64,000 nt of DNA from Merdiplasma sp905207905 (GTDB lineage Bacteria; Bacillota; Clostridia; Lachnospirales; Lachnospiraceae), in NCBI GenBank assembly GCA_902475025.1, contig CABRXX010000002.1:33266-97265 (forward strand). Reading direction: 5' to 3'. How positions within the stretch are numbered: the first letter of the stretch is position 1; each line of letters begins with the position of its first letter. The notes below the pieces were generated by a model. The model worked only from the letters and a program-made list of their open reading frames with translations, did not search any database and was not told where the DNA came from. Below, piece after piece: positions 8,579 to 17,126 of the stretch. The position numbers and the translations under genes were made by a program.

Positions 8579-10366
8579 TTAGGGATGCTTCAATTTCCAT
8601 CCCCCCAGGGGAGTTTGTTCTTTCTCATATCCGTAGTTTGCACAGAACCAGTCCGCTTCCTTCTCATACTGGGCCTCTGCATAGACGCATACCGGAAGTT
8701 TCTCTGGATTTTGGTGGTAATACGCTTCCAGCCGCTCCATAGTCAGCTGATTCACGCCGGAAGTCCAGGCAGAGTAAGAGGCGCACTCCGTAGCTCCGAA
8801 AAAATACAGCCAGGTAAGTTTGGACAGGTACAAAACAGGCTTCCCCTCTGCCTCTTCCCATACTGTTCTGGTATCCTCCATCATGCTCTGGTAACTGTCT
8901 TTCTTCTCCTGACTGGCCAGAATCCCCGCCTCCGGCCCCTCCTGGATCAGACAGTTCTGCTCCTTCATGGACGGCTCCCAGAAAACGGTATGGTAACGCA
9001 GATAACCTTCCGCTCCGACCTGAAAAAGAAAGCAAAAGCCAATAAGAAACAAAGCTGCAGAGCCCACCGTCCTTTTCCCCGCGCCCTCAACGGCCAAAAC
9101 TGACTGGAGCCTTCGAAGCTCCCGTACTTCTTCCCCAATGATCATCACACTTCCTGCCAAAGCCACTGTAGAAGCAGAAGCGATGGCGTAAAATTTCTGG
9201 TTGGAGGCAAAACTAATGCACAAGGAATAAAACATTCCCGGAAGATAGAAAATACGAAAAAACATCCGCTTTTTCGGCGTTGCTTCTATTAAAAGACAGA
9301 GTAGTCCCAAAAGATTTACAGGAAACATCAGGTAATTCAGGCGGGGCTTCTCCAGCAGCACTGAGGCCAGATACCAGAGAGTAAGTCCGCAGGCTGCCAA
9401 CAGGCAGCACTGTCGGATTCCTCTATATGGTTCCCTTCCCCGCTCTAAAAGAGGAAGCGCCCCCAGGAAAACTGCCAGTATTCCGAAACTTGTGCAGATC
9501 AAAGGAGCTGCCTTGGTGCTGTGGAAAATCTGGGTGAAATACCGGCTTAACCCTGCCGTCAGGGAGACAGCGCCATGCTCCGGATCCTGTAGCATCCAGG
9601 GAATCGCTGCCAAAATCTCCTTCCAGGAATTTCTGGAGAGCAAAAATACCAAAAACAAGGCTCCGGATCCCGCCGCCCCCAGAGTAAAAAACAAGGCTGC
9701 CTCCCTGCGCTTCTGCTTTCTCTCTGCCTCAAAAACAGGCTGCAGCGCCCACAGAAGATATAGAACATATCCCACTGCCAGATAGGGGCAGCACAGCACA
9801 GACCAGGAAAAGAACAGACCGGAAAGAAGAAAGGCTCCCCTGGCCGATGTCCCCATTCTGCCAACAAAAGTTCCCTCTTTTTCCAAAAAGTTCTGCCTCT
9901 CTGTCCCCTTTAAAAACAGAATCAGAGAAAGAAGAAGGGTGAGGATTCCCATGGAATTATATGAAAAGGCCATGATTCCAAAGGGAATGTACAATACAAA
10001 AAACAAACTGACCGCCATGGCCCCCACTTTGCTGTACTTTCTCAGGGAAAAATAGAAATACAGGCCTGCGATCCACCACATTGCGGTACAAAAATACCGG
10101 GCTGCAAGAAAAATTCCTTCCGTACTCCCCACCAGTTTCAGATACCCAGCCACAAAAGGTACAAGCAGCACCCCCGGCAGCTGGGACAGATGCCACTCCT
10201 GTCCCACCAGCCCGTCTCCCTGACACAGCCGGTAAGGCACGGTCAGATAAAATGCCTCATCCCGGTTTGCAAAGCCGTACCGGCATTTCCAAATCAGGAA
10301 TATGCCCACGCCTCCCATTACTGCAAAAAATAGTAATTCCCGCCATCTCTTTACCCTTGGGTTCAT
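8579..10366 (-). CDS. Multi-spanning membrane protein, probable lipid-sugar-dependent (GT-C) glycosyltransferase
   Basis: The start at 10366 is favoured because AGGAGG lies 9 bp upstream; the frame extends to 10435 without a ribosome site. The 595-residue protein has about ten to twelve membrane segments and an acidic NRDEAFY motif in the first outside loop, as in GT-C enzymes that use polyprenyl-phosphate sugars. The C-terminal about 130 residues form a soluble outside domain. Next to it is a GtrB-like enzyme that would make such a donor, so together they could decorate a wall polymer or lipid. No specific family could be fixed. Confidence 0.65.
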   Translation of the reverse strand: MNPRVKRWRELLFFAVMGGVGIFLIWKCRYGFANRDEAFYLTVPYRLCQGDGLVGQEWHLSQLPGVLLVPFVAGYLKLVGSTEGIFLAARYFCTAMWWIAGLYFYFSLRKYSKVGAMAVSLFFVLYIPFGIMAFSYNSMGILTLLLSLILFLKGTERQNFLEKEGTFVGRMGTSARGAFLLSGLFFSWSVLCCPYLAVGYVLYLLWALQPVFEAERKQKRREAALFFTLGAAGSGALFLVFLLSRNSWKEILAAIPWMLQDPEHGAVSLTAGLSRYFTQIFHSTKAAPLICTSFGILAVFLGALPLLERGREPYRGIRQCCLLAACGLTLWYLASVLLEKPRLNYLMFPVNLLGLLCLLIEATPKKRMFFRIFYLPGMFYSLCISFASNQKFYAIASASTVALAGSVMIIGEEVRELRRLQSVLAVEGAGKRTVGSAALFLIGFCFLFQVGAEGYLRYHTVFWEPSMKEQNCLIQEGPEAGILASQEKKDSYQSMMEDTRTVWEEAEGKPVLYLSKLTWLYFFGATECASYSAWTSGVNQLTMERLEAYYHQNPEKLPVCVYAEAQYEKEADWFCANYGYEKEQTPLGGWKLKHP

Positions 10367-10541
10367 CTTATAATCCTCCTGTCTTCCTCTGTCCGCAGAT
10401 GAAGCCATCCCAGGACAAAGGAGCGTACGCTCCAATTCATACTATTTGCTGAATTTTCTGTATGCTTCCTTGTTCGCTTACTATAACACCAAAATATCTC
10501 CCAAAGGTTTCTGTAATATCACAGTTTTGATACATTTCCCT

Positions 10542-11443
10542 CTATAAGGGCAAATACACGGAAAACACCGACCCCTCTCCCTTTTTCGATGCAGCCTTGA
10601 TATACCCCTTCTGGATCCGAATGATCTCCCTGGCCAGATACAGTCCGATTCCCACCCCCTTTTCCTCCTGCACCTCCAGGCTCCGGTAAAACCGCCCAAA
10701 AATCTTATTTAACTCCTCCTGCTGGATCCCGATTCCCGTATCCGCCACGTCAATACGGACAAAAAAAGAATACTTTTTTGCAGAGAGAATCACTTTTCCA
10801 CCTGAACCGGTATATTTCAAACTATTATCCACAAGATTCCCAATGGCTTCCCTGGTCCACTTCCGATCAAACACTGCTGTGAGGAGAGGACACTCCTCTG
10901 TAATCAGAGTGATGTTCTTCCTGGCAGCCTGCTCCTGAAACTCAGCTCCTCCAAAAGTTCGCCTACCGCATTTTTCACAGGCTTCACGCTGATCATTCCG
11001 TTTTCCATGCGCGAGAGCTTTACCAGAGACTGAATGAGAAAATTCAGCCTTTCCGTCTGGTCCCGAATAATGTTGAGCTCCTTGGAACTGCCGCCCAGCT
11101 GTTCATCTAAAAGTTCGGAATAGAGCATCAAATTGGAAACCGGTGTCAGCGTCTGGTGGGCAATGTCGGAAATCAATGTCTGAATTAGCTGCTTTTGCTG
11201 CTGCTGATCCTCCCCCGCTGCCCTTCGTTCATCCAGAAAATGCTGCATACTGTCCTCCAGCAAGGACAGTCTGGTCTCGGATATCTCCTCTCTCTGATAA
11301 GTTCCCCACCTGGCCTGATCCACCATTTTCTGCAGCCGTAAAAACAGGCGCTTCTCCCGGTGAGAAAATACCAGATACCAAAAAAGCCCTGCTGATAAAA
11401 ACAGCAGGGCGCCGATAATAAAAAGTTCCATTCCTTCACTCAT
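10542..11443 (-). pseudogene. Sensor histidine kinase split by a frameshift
   Basis: The first part (11443 to 10904) encodes one membrane segment, a linker and the DHp histidine box (SDIAHQTLTPVSNL). It is cut by a stop after residue 179. The second part (10874 to 10542) encodes the whole HATPase domain (GNLVDNSLKYT, DVADTGIGI, GVGIGLYLAREII). Read in the second frame, the DNA from about 10937 down gives the missing join (QEQAARKNITLITEECPLL), so loss of a single base in the TTTC run near 10937-10941 explains the break. An intact protein would have about 300 residues, normal for this short VanS/BceS-like class. It overlaps the response regulator by 8 bp. It may be a true mutation or a sequencing error. 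Confidence 0.85.
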
Positions 11444-12128
11444 CCTCCATTGCCCATGTATAGCCGATCCCGTACACGGTCTTAATATACTTTGGATTGG
11501 CTGAATCCCTTTCTAATTTATCCCGGAGCCGCTTTACCGCCACCGTCAGGGCATGCTCATCCACATACTGGGTGTCTCCCTGCCATACGGTGTCAATCAG
11601 GTAGCTGCGCTTTACCGTAGCTCCCCGGTTTTCGCACAGGATCCGCAAAAGCCGCTGCTCCGTCCTGCTTAGCTCCACCATCTGCCCCTGAACATAAAAC
11701 TCCATCCGGTCAAAATCAAAGAAAAATCCGCCAAACTTCATCTGACTCTGACTTGCCGGCTGCTCTCTGCGAAGCTGCACCTCCACTCTGGCCCGAAGGA
11801 TCATAAGGCTGAAGGGCTTTGTAATATAATCATTGGCTCCAGCCTCTAATCCAGTGACAATATCCAGCTCCAGATTGTTTACTGTGATCAGGATCACCGG
11901 AATCTGGCTGGATTTACGCAGCCGTTCCAACCACTGGATTCCGTTCCCGTCGGGAAGATTCACATCCAGCAGGATCAGTGAAATCTGCTGGCTCCGCAAT
12001 ACCTCCTCCGCTGCCCCAAGAGTGGGACAGGAAAAAAAGATCCGGTCCGGCGCCTTCAGTGCAAGGCAAATGCCGTCATTTAATTTTTTATCATCCTCCA
12101 CCACCAAAATTCTGCGGCACAGCTCCAT
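11436..12128 (-). CDS. OmpR/PhoB-family response regulator
   Basis: The 230-residue protein has a receiver domain (residues 5-118) with the acidic pair DD at 11-12, phosphoacceptor D54 in LILLDVNLPDG and the conserved lysine in DYITKPFS, then a winged-helix DNA-binding domain (about 130-228, with RTEQRLLRILCEN and VAVKRLRDKLE). It overlaps the frameshifted kinase gene by 8 bp and would be its partner. Adjacent ABC exporter genes on the same strand are plausible targets, as in BceRS-BceAB systems. If the kinase is truly broken, this regulator may be orphaned. Confidence 0.94.
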   Translation of the reverse strand: MELCRRILVVEDDKKLNDGICLALKAPDRIFFSCPTLGAAEEVLRSQQISLILLDVNLPDGNGIQWLERLRKSSQIPVILITVNNLELDIVTGLEAGANDYITKPFSLMILRARVEVQLRREQPASQSQMKFGGFFFDFDRMEFYVQGQMVELSRTEQRLLRILCENRGATVKRSYLIDTVWQGDTQYVDEHALTVAVKRLRDKLERDSANPKYIKTVYGIGYTWAMEDE

Positions 12129-12151
12129 CTTACAACGTCTCTCCTTTGTTC

Positions 12152-13441
12152 CTATTCTTTACAGGCCTTTTCTCTTCGGCCTTTTGAAAAATCCTTTTTT
12201 CTTCCTTTCCAAATACCGATTCCTGCCAGCAAAATTCCAAGTCCCAGAAAACCAAAAATCACCAGGGCAAACACATTCAAAGGCGTTTGAAACTCATCCC
12301 AGGTAAAAAAATCTACTCTGAGCCAGGAAAAGCTAAGCTGCTGTACCCCCGGCTCCGGCTCGCCGTATGTGCTCCACATAATCCGATCCAACACAGGCGG
12401 AAACAGAAAGAGCCACAGACTGGTCCAGAGACAGGAGCCGGACAGTTTCAGCCACCAGTTCACCGGAACATAGCGGCAGATGCCCATGATCCCCCAGGGC
12501 AGCGTCAGACAGAACAGGGTAATGGGAACCGTAAGCTGGCCAAACTCCCTCAGTGCTTCCGGATAGCTGGCTGTAAATTCCACCAGAAACAAAAGCGCAG
12601 TCTGAACCACAAAATACAAAAGCACCTTATGCTCACTCAAGGGCGAAGGGATGGGAAGCTGTCGCAGAAAAACCGGCAAAATCAAAAATCCCAGGCCAAA
12701 CACCACGCTGACTGCGGTAAGGAGAAACCAGTTGCCTCCAGTGGTTATGCAGGCGATCAGCAGCAGCAAAAGAAGCAGCCCTGTCTCCAGCCCCAGGTAA
12801 AAGGAACTTTTTCTTCCCACCAGACTGGCAGGCAGCGGCAAAGTTGGCAGCAAAAAAGGCAGAAGTACCAGGGTTCCTCCAAACAGCACGGAAATGCCTG
12901 CCATGGGAAACCAGGTTCCTTGGGTATAAATGCAGCAGATCAAAAGCAGCAGTTCCAGGGAGGCAAAGAAACTGCCTGCCGACAACGCAGCCTTATGACG
13001 GCTTGCCCCGGGATGCAGCGCTGCCAACGCCGGAAGCAGCGTCAGGGAGGCTCCCATCATCACACCTGCCACAGCAATAAAAAACCAGTCCAGCCTCCCC
13101 CTGGAGATCAGGTTTCCTATGGCACATCCCAAAAGGATCAGCCCGTAGAGCACATACTGGCTGATCCGGTAGTTCCTGGTAAGCCTCTGATACTTGGCCG
13201 CCATCCGCTCTGAAGCCCGCTTCTTCGTATCCTCACTTCCGGTCAGCAGCTCATGCTCCGAAATATCCAATACTCCGCAGATCGCCCGCAGCAGCGTGAT
13301 ATCCGGGTAGCTTAAGCCCCGCTCCCACTTGCTCACCGCTGATTCTGTCACATACAGCTTTTCTGCAAATTCCTTCTGGGTCATTCCCAGTTCCTTGCGC
13401 CGTCTAAGAATATAGGCGCCAAACGTTTTCTTGCTCTCCAT
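12152..13441 (-). CDS. XRE-family DNA-binding membrane protein
   Basis: Residues 8-65 form a Cro/CI-type helix-turn-helix (KELGMTQKEFAEKLYVTES and AVSKWERGLSYPD). The remaining about 340 residues hold roughly ten hydrophobic segments in pairs. This architecture, a small XRE domain tethered to a polytopic membrane domain, is common in Clostridia and is thought to report a membrane-localised signal. The gene ends 23 bp before the response regulator start, so it likely heads the block running down to 4140. No ligand is evident. Confidence 0.85.
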   Translation of the reverse strand: MESKKTFGAYILRRRKELGMTQKEFAEKLYVTESAVSKWERGLSYPDITLLRAICGVLDISEHELLTGSEDTKKRASERMAAKYQRLTRNYRISQYVLYGLILLGCAIGNLISRGRLDWFFIAVAGVMMGASLTLLPALAALHPGASRHKAALSAGSFFASLELLLLICCIYTQGTWFPMAGISVLFGGTLVLLPFLLPTLPLPASLVGRKSSFYLGLETGLLLLLLLIACITTGGNWFLLTAVSVVFGLGFLILPVFLRQLPIPSPLSEHKVLLYFVVQTALLFLVEFTASYPEALREFGQLTVPITLFCLTLPWGIMGICRYVPVNWWLKLSGSCLWTSLWLFLFPPVLDRIMWSTYGEPEPGVQQLSFSWLRVDFFTWDEFQTPLNVFALVIFGFLGLGILLAGIGIWKGRKKDFSKGRREKACKE

Positions 13442-13519
13442 AAGTCTCTTCTCCTAGTCCTCTGTCTGAATTGAATAACAGGTTTTCCGGTCTTGCAAGC
13501 CCAACCTTCGCATCTGAAT

Positions 13520-13535
13520 GAAAACCATGGTTTTC
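13520..13535. promoter_or_regulatory. Perfect 16-bp palindrome upstream of the XRE membrane regulator
   Basis: GAAAACCATGGTTTTC is a perfect palindrome about 80 bp upstream of the XRE gene start and downstream of its candidate promoter. An XRE dimer binding its own leader would be in keeping with this, but the link is inference. Confidence 0.4.
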
Positions 13536-13618
13536 GTTCCACAGCCTTCTAAACCTGGATGCCATCATCCCGGTCGAAGTCTGCCTTAAGTTCTCGCTTG
13601 TACCGGGAAGCTAACTTT

Positions 13619-13646
13619 ACAATAGAAGATTTTATAAAAAAGTCAA
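13619..13646 (-). promoter_or_regulatory. Candidate promoter of the XRE/response regulator block
   Basis: On the minus strand TTGACT (13641-13646), a 16-bp spacer and TATTGT (13619-13624) would give a leader of about 170 bases before the XRE gene. The -10 hexamer matches at 4 of 6 positions. Confidence 0.45.
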
Positions 13647-13702
13647 GAAAAACGCTTCTTTTTCCAGCTCGACTGTTAGGAAAGTCCCCGTTTTTCCAGG
13701 TT

Positions 13703-14290
13703 TTACATAGGTTCCGGCACTTTCCGGTGTTCTAAAATTCCCATAAGGGATTCTTGAAATGTGACGGTGAGATACTTCACCACCAGATCTCTCCCCCGCT
13801 TATCTTTCTCTTTGATCCAATCCAGAAGCATACCAGCTAAGGCTTCCATATAAAAGAAACTCAAAAAATTCTTGTAATCCTGCTCCAGCGTCCTGCCGGT
13901 AATCTTCTCCATCCCATCAATGAGGGACACCACAATATCCATGAAATCTGCATAAAAAAATCGTTTCAGCTCTTCTCTTCCCATGGAATCATAGGCACAG
14001 TTGATAATGTAGTCATTCTCCTCCACATAATCCATGATAAAGTGAATGGCTTCCTCATAATCTACCAATAGATCAAAGTGCTTCAGCACTTCCACTGCTT
14101 CCTGGTCAAACATCCATTTCAGGAGGTCATAAATGTCTTCAAAATGATAGTAAAATGTCTTTCTGTTTACCTTACAGTCCTGTATCAGCTCACTGACCGT
14201 AATTTTCTTGAAGGGTTTCTTTTTCATGGCTCTTTTTAAAGCCTCTGCAAATTGCTTTTTCGTATAAAGGGAAATCTCTTCGTTTGTCAT
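13703..14290 (-). CDS. TetR-family transcriptional regulator
   Basis: The start at 14290 is chosen because GGAGGTG lies just upstream; the longer frame to 14326 has none. The 195-residue protein has a TetR helix-turn-helix (about residues 8-55, with ITVSELIQDCKVNRKTFYYHF) and a helical C-terminal domain like that of DhaS-type regulators (TetR_C_8-like). It is divergent from an MMPL transporter operon and sits next to promoter-embedded inverted repeats, so it probably represses both itself and the transporter. Confidence 0.9.
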   Translation of the reverse strand: MTNEEISLYTKKQFAEALKRAMKKKPFKKITVSELIQDCKVNRKTFYYHFEDIYDLLKWMFDQEAVEVLKHFDLLVDYEEAIHFIMDYVEENDYIINCAYDSMGREELKRFFYADFMDIVVSLIDGMEKITGRTLEQDYKNFLSFFYMEALAGMLLDWIKEKDKRGRDLVVKYLTVTFQESLMGILEHRKVPEPM

Positions 14291-14308
14291 GCACGCACCT
14301 CCGTTTTT

Positions 14309-14336
14309 ATTATACATTTGTTCCACGAACAGTCAA
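14309..14336 (-). promoter_or_regulatory. TetR gene promoter with operator-like dyad in the spacer
   Basis: On the minus strand TTGACT (14331-14336), a 16-bp spacer and TATAAT (14309-14314) form a strong promoter. The spacer contains TGTTC-CAC-GAACA (14319-14331), a perfect 5-bp dyad around three bases. A repressor bound there would block polymerase, which fits autoregulation. Confidence 0.65.
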
Positions 14337-14561
14337 TAAAATTTCTCTTTCTTTTTTCTAATCTTTGCAGTAATTCTGGGCGGCTCAAACTGCTTCATCG
14401 GAAACCATCTGGCATTTTCTTCATTTCACGATCTGTTTATCTCTGGTTTATTAAATTTTTATCAAATTTCCATCAAAACTGCTCATCTGTCCGGTTTCTA
14501 CCCATTCACCCACATTTGACCATAATCTTTTTCCGGGACTTCCCTTACAATACATACCATT

Positions 14562-14578
14562 CCGGAAAACATTTCCGG
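14562..14578 (+). promoter_or_regulatory. Inverted repeat CCGGAAA-N3-TTTCCGG before the MMPL operon
   Basis: A perfect 7-bp dyad with a 3-base centre begins 11 bases after a TACAAT box (14546-14551) and ends 21 bases before the start codon at 14600. The position is that of a repressor site over the transcription start. Its sequence differs from the dyad in the TetR promoter, so it could belong to another regulator. The rest of the 309-bp divergent gap shows nothing else. Confidence 0.45.
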
Positions 14579-14599
14579 GCAAGAAAGGAGCGTGGACGT

Positions 14600-14917
14600 A
14601 TGTCCGAAAAGGTATACCGCGTATTTATGAGTACGCCTCTTGGAAAAAAATACGGGACTCTGGCCACCAATATAGCCGGCTCTGATCTTTCTGGTCATCT
14701 GGATATCCTGGCCCACAGCGAACCCTTTGAGGGAACCATTGATTCCAAGGGAAACTGTGCCATATCCGGTGTTTTTACAACTCTGATGCGCCGGGTTCCC
14801 TACAAAGCCACCGGAACTTTGTCTGACTGTTCCGTCCATCTGATGATGCAGGGAGAACGCCGAACCTACGAATTGTCCGGGAACCGCATTTCGGAGAAGG
14901 AGGAAACAGATTTATGA
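14600..14917 (+). CDS. Conserved-looking 105-residue protein of unknown function
   Basis: The ATG at 14600 has an AAAGGAG site 9 bp upstream; the open frame continues upstream to 14252 but overlaps the TetR gene there. The product has no signal peptide or membrane segment and is predicted as mostly beta strands with short turns (YRVFMSTPLGKKYGTL, GHLDILAHSEPFEG). Its stop overlaps the MMPL start by 4 bp (ATGA), so the two are translationally coupled. A role as a small cytoplasmic partner of the transporter is possible but unproven. Confidence 0.75.
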   Translation: MSEKVYRVFMSTPLGKKYGTLATNIAGSDLSGHLDILAHSEPFEGTIDSKGNCAISGVFTTLMRRVPYKATGTLSDCSVHLMMQGERRTYELSGNRISEKEETDL

Positions 14918-17001
14918 AAAAATTTTATACAGGAATTGTAAACCATCGCAGATTCATCCTGGCGTTTTTTTTAGCAGCTACCATCTGCTGCGCCTTTCTC
15001 CAGAGCCTTGTTTCTGTGAACTATGATATTACGGACTATCTTCCTCCGGAGGCTCCGTCCTCCCTGGCTCTGGATGTCATGGAGGAAGAATTTGACAGCG
15101 GCATTCCCAATGCCCGGATCATGATCCGGGATGTGTCCATCGCCCAGGCTCTCAATTATAAAGAGCAGCTGAAAAATATTGACGGTGTTCAGGAAGTCAC
15201 CTGGCTGGATGATACTGTGGATGTGACTATCCCGCTGGAAATGATGGATCAGGCTGTTTTGGATACGTATTATAAGGATAACACCGCTTTATTTTCCGTT
15301 ACCATCGATGAACACAAACGGGTGCAGGCGGTAGATGATATCCGTGCTCTGATCGGAGAAGAAAATGCCATGACCGGAAGTGCAGTGGCCACGGCAGCTG
15401 CTACCAAAAATACGGTCATCGAGATCTATCAGATCGCTGCCTTTGCCGTTGTATTTGTTTTTCTGGTTCTTCTGCTTACCACCACCTCCTGGATGGAGCC
15501 GGTAATCGTTCTGGCAGGTCTTGGAGTGGCAATCATCATGAACGCAGGAACGAACCTGATCTTCGGAGAGATCTCCTTTGTGACAAATGCTGCCGGAAAC
15601 ATCCTGCAGCTGGCTGTCTCCCTGGATTACTCCGTGTTCCTGATCCACCGCTTTGAGGAATGCCGCAAAGAGCATCCGGATGCAAAAGAAGCCATGGTAG
15701 AAGCCCTGTGCAAATCCACCGGTTCCATCCTATCCAGTGGTCTGACCACAGTAATCGGCTTTGTAGCTCTCTGCCTGATGCAGTTTAAGCTGGGTCCGGA
15801 TCTTGGCCTGGCCCTGGCAAAGGGAGTGGCTCTGAGCCTGATCGCTGTGTTTATCTTCATGCCGGCTCTGATCCTGGCTTCCTATAAAATGCTGGATCGG
15901 CTGCATCACAAGAGCCTCATGCCGTCCTTCCACAAATTCGGCATATTGGTCACCAAGGTGATGCTTCCTCTTGCCTGCGTATTTGCAGCGCTGATTCTTC
16001 CCTCCTACCTGGCTTCCAATGCCAATGATTATTACTATGGCGCCAGCCATATGTTTGGCCCGGATACCCAGACCGGAAGGGACATCAAACAGGTGGAGGA
16101 AATTTTCGGTCAGAGCGACAATTACGTCCTTCTGGTTCCCAAAGGGGATACCGCTTCTGAAAAGGCGTTGTCCAATGAACTTCACAATCTGCCCCAGGTC
16201 ACCAGCGTCATCTCCTTTGTGGATATGGCGGGGGCTGAGATACCCACAGACTACCTGGATGCGGATACTCTGGCGCTGTTGGAGTCCGATCACTACAGCC
16301 GTATGGTTCTCTCCCTGGATACAGACTATGAGGGAAAGAAAACCTTTCAATTAGTGGAGGATATCCGGGCCCTGGCAGATACCTACTATCCCGGTTCCTA
16401 TTATCTGGCTGGTGAGGGCGTCAGCACCTATGATCTGATGAACACAGTCACTGCAGATATGGTAAAGGTAAATCTCCTGGCAATCGGCGCTGTATTTGTG
16501 GTTCTGCTGGTTATGTTAAAATCCATCACCCTTCCGGTGATTCTGGTCCTGAGCATTGAGACAGCCATCTGGATCAACCTGTCCCTGCCCTATTTCACCA
16601 GCTCCACAGTATTTTACATTGCTTACCTGATCATTACCTCCATCCAGCTGGGTGCCACTGTGGACTACGCGATCCTGCTCTCAGACCGCTATCGTGAAAT
16701 TCGGAACGGTCAGACGCTCCCTGGACCAGCTCTTTCCAAACAGGAAAAACGGAAAGAGCTTCGGAGGACAAAGAAGGAGGCGCTTACAGAGACTGTCTCA
16801 ACCGTAACCGTTTCCCTTCTGGTTTCTGGCAGTACTCTGACAGTTGTAGGATTTCTTTTAGGCTACATGTCCTCCAATGAACTGCTGGCACAGCTTGGTA
16901 TTTTCCTTGGAGTGGGCGCTCTCTGCTCCCTGATCATTGTTTTACTGGTTTTACCCGGACTATTGTATCTGTTTGACCGGCTGTTTATCCCCCGCAAATA
17001 A
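14914..17001 (+). CDS. MMPL/RND-family transporter
   Basis: The 695-residue protein has the two-fold MMPL layout. A first membrane segment (about 13-33) and an outside domain are followed by six membrane segments (about 170-345), then a second membrane segment, outside domain and bundle (about 530-690). The conserved acidic residues sit in LDYSVFLIHRFEE and ATVDYAILLSDRYRE. MMPL proteins export lipids or small hydrophobic molecules using the proton gradient. It is coupled to the 105-residue gene upstream and followed by an exported repeat protein, and a TetR regulator is divergent. The cargo is unknown. Confidence 0.92.
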   Translation: MKKFYTGIVNHRRFILAFFLAATICCAFLQSLVSVNYDITDYLPPEAPSSLALDVMEEEFDSGIPNARIMIRDVSIAQALNYKEQLKNIDGVQEVTWLDDTVDVTIPLEMMDQAVLDTYYKDNTALFSVTIDEHKRVQAVDDIRALIGEENAMTGSAVATAAATKNTVIEIYQIAAFAVVFVFLVLLLTTTSWMEPVIVLAGLGVAIIMNAGTNLIFGEISFVTNAAGNILQLAVSLDYSVFLIHRFEECRKEHPDAKEAMVEALCKSTGSILSSGLTTVIGFVALCLMQFKLGPDLGLALAKGVALSLIAVFIFMPALILASYKMLDRLHHKSLMPSFHKFGILVTKVMLPLACVFAALILPSYLASNANDYYYGASHMFGPDTQTGRDIKQVEEIFGQSDNYVLLVPKGDTASEKALSNELHNLPQVTSVISFVDMAGAEIPTDYLDADTLALLESDHYSRMVLSLDTDYEGKKTFQLVEDIRALADTYYPGSYYLAGEGVSTYDLMNTVTADMVKVNLLAIGAVFVVLLVMLKSITLPVILVLSIETAIWINLSLPYFTSSTVFYIAYLIITSIQLGATVDYAILLSDRYREIRNGQTLPGPALSKQEKRKELRRTKKEALTETVSTVTVSLLVSGSTLTVVGFLLGYMSSNELLAQLGIFLGVGALCSLIIVLLVLPGLLYLFDRLFIPRK

Positions 17002-17126
17002 AAAAGGGGGCAGCCGTCTGACTCATTACCCGAGAATCCTTTTCCTGCGGGCAGCCATTCAGAAGATGACCGGCAGGGTTCAAGATTGCTTTTTCATCAG
17101 CTTTTTAATTAAGAGGAGGCTTTATT

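Noticed and set aside
12287..13213. 308-codon plus-strand open frame
   Set aside because: It is antisense to the XRE membrane regulator, Gln/Lys/Pro-rich and without recognisable domains.
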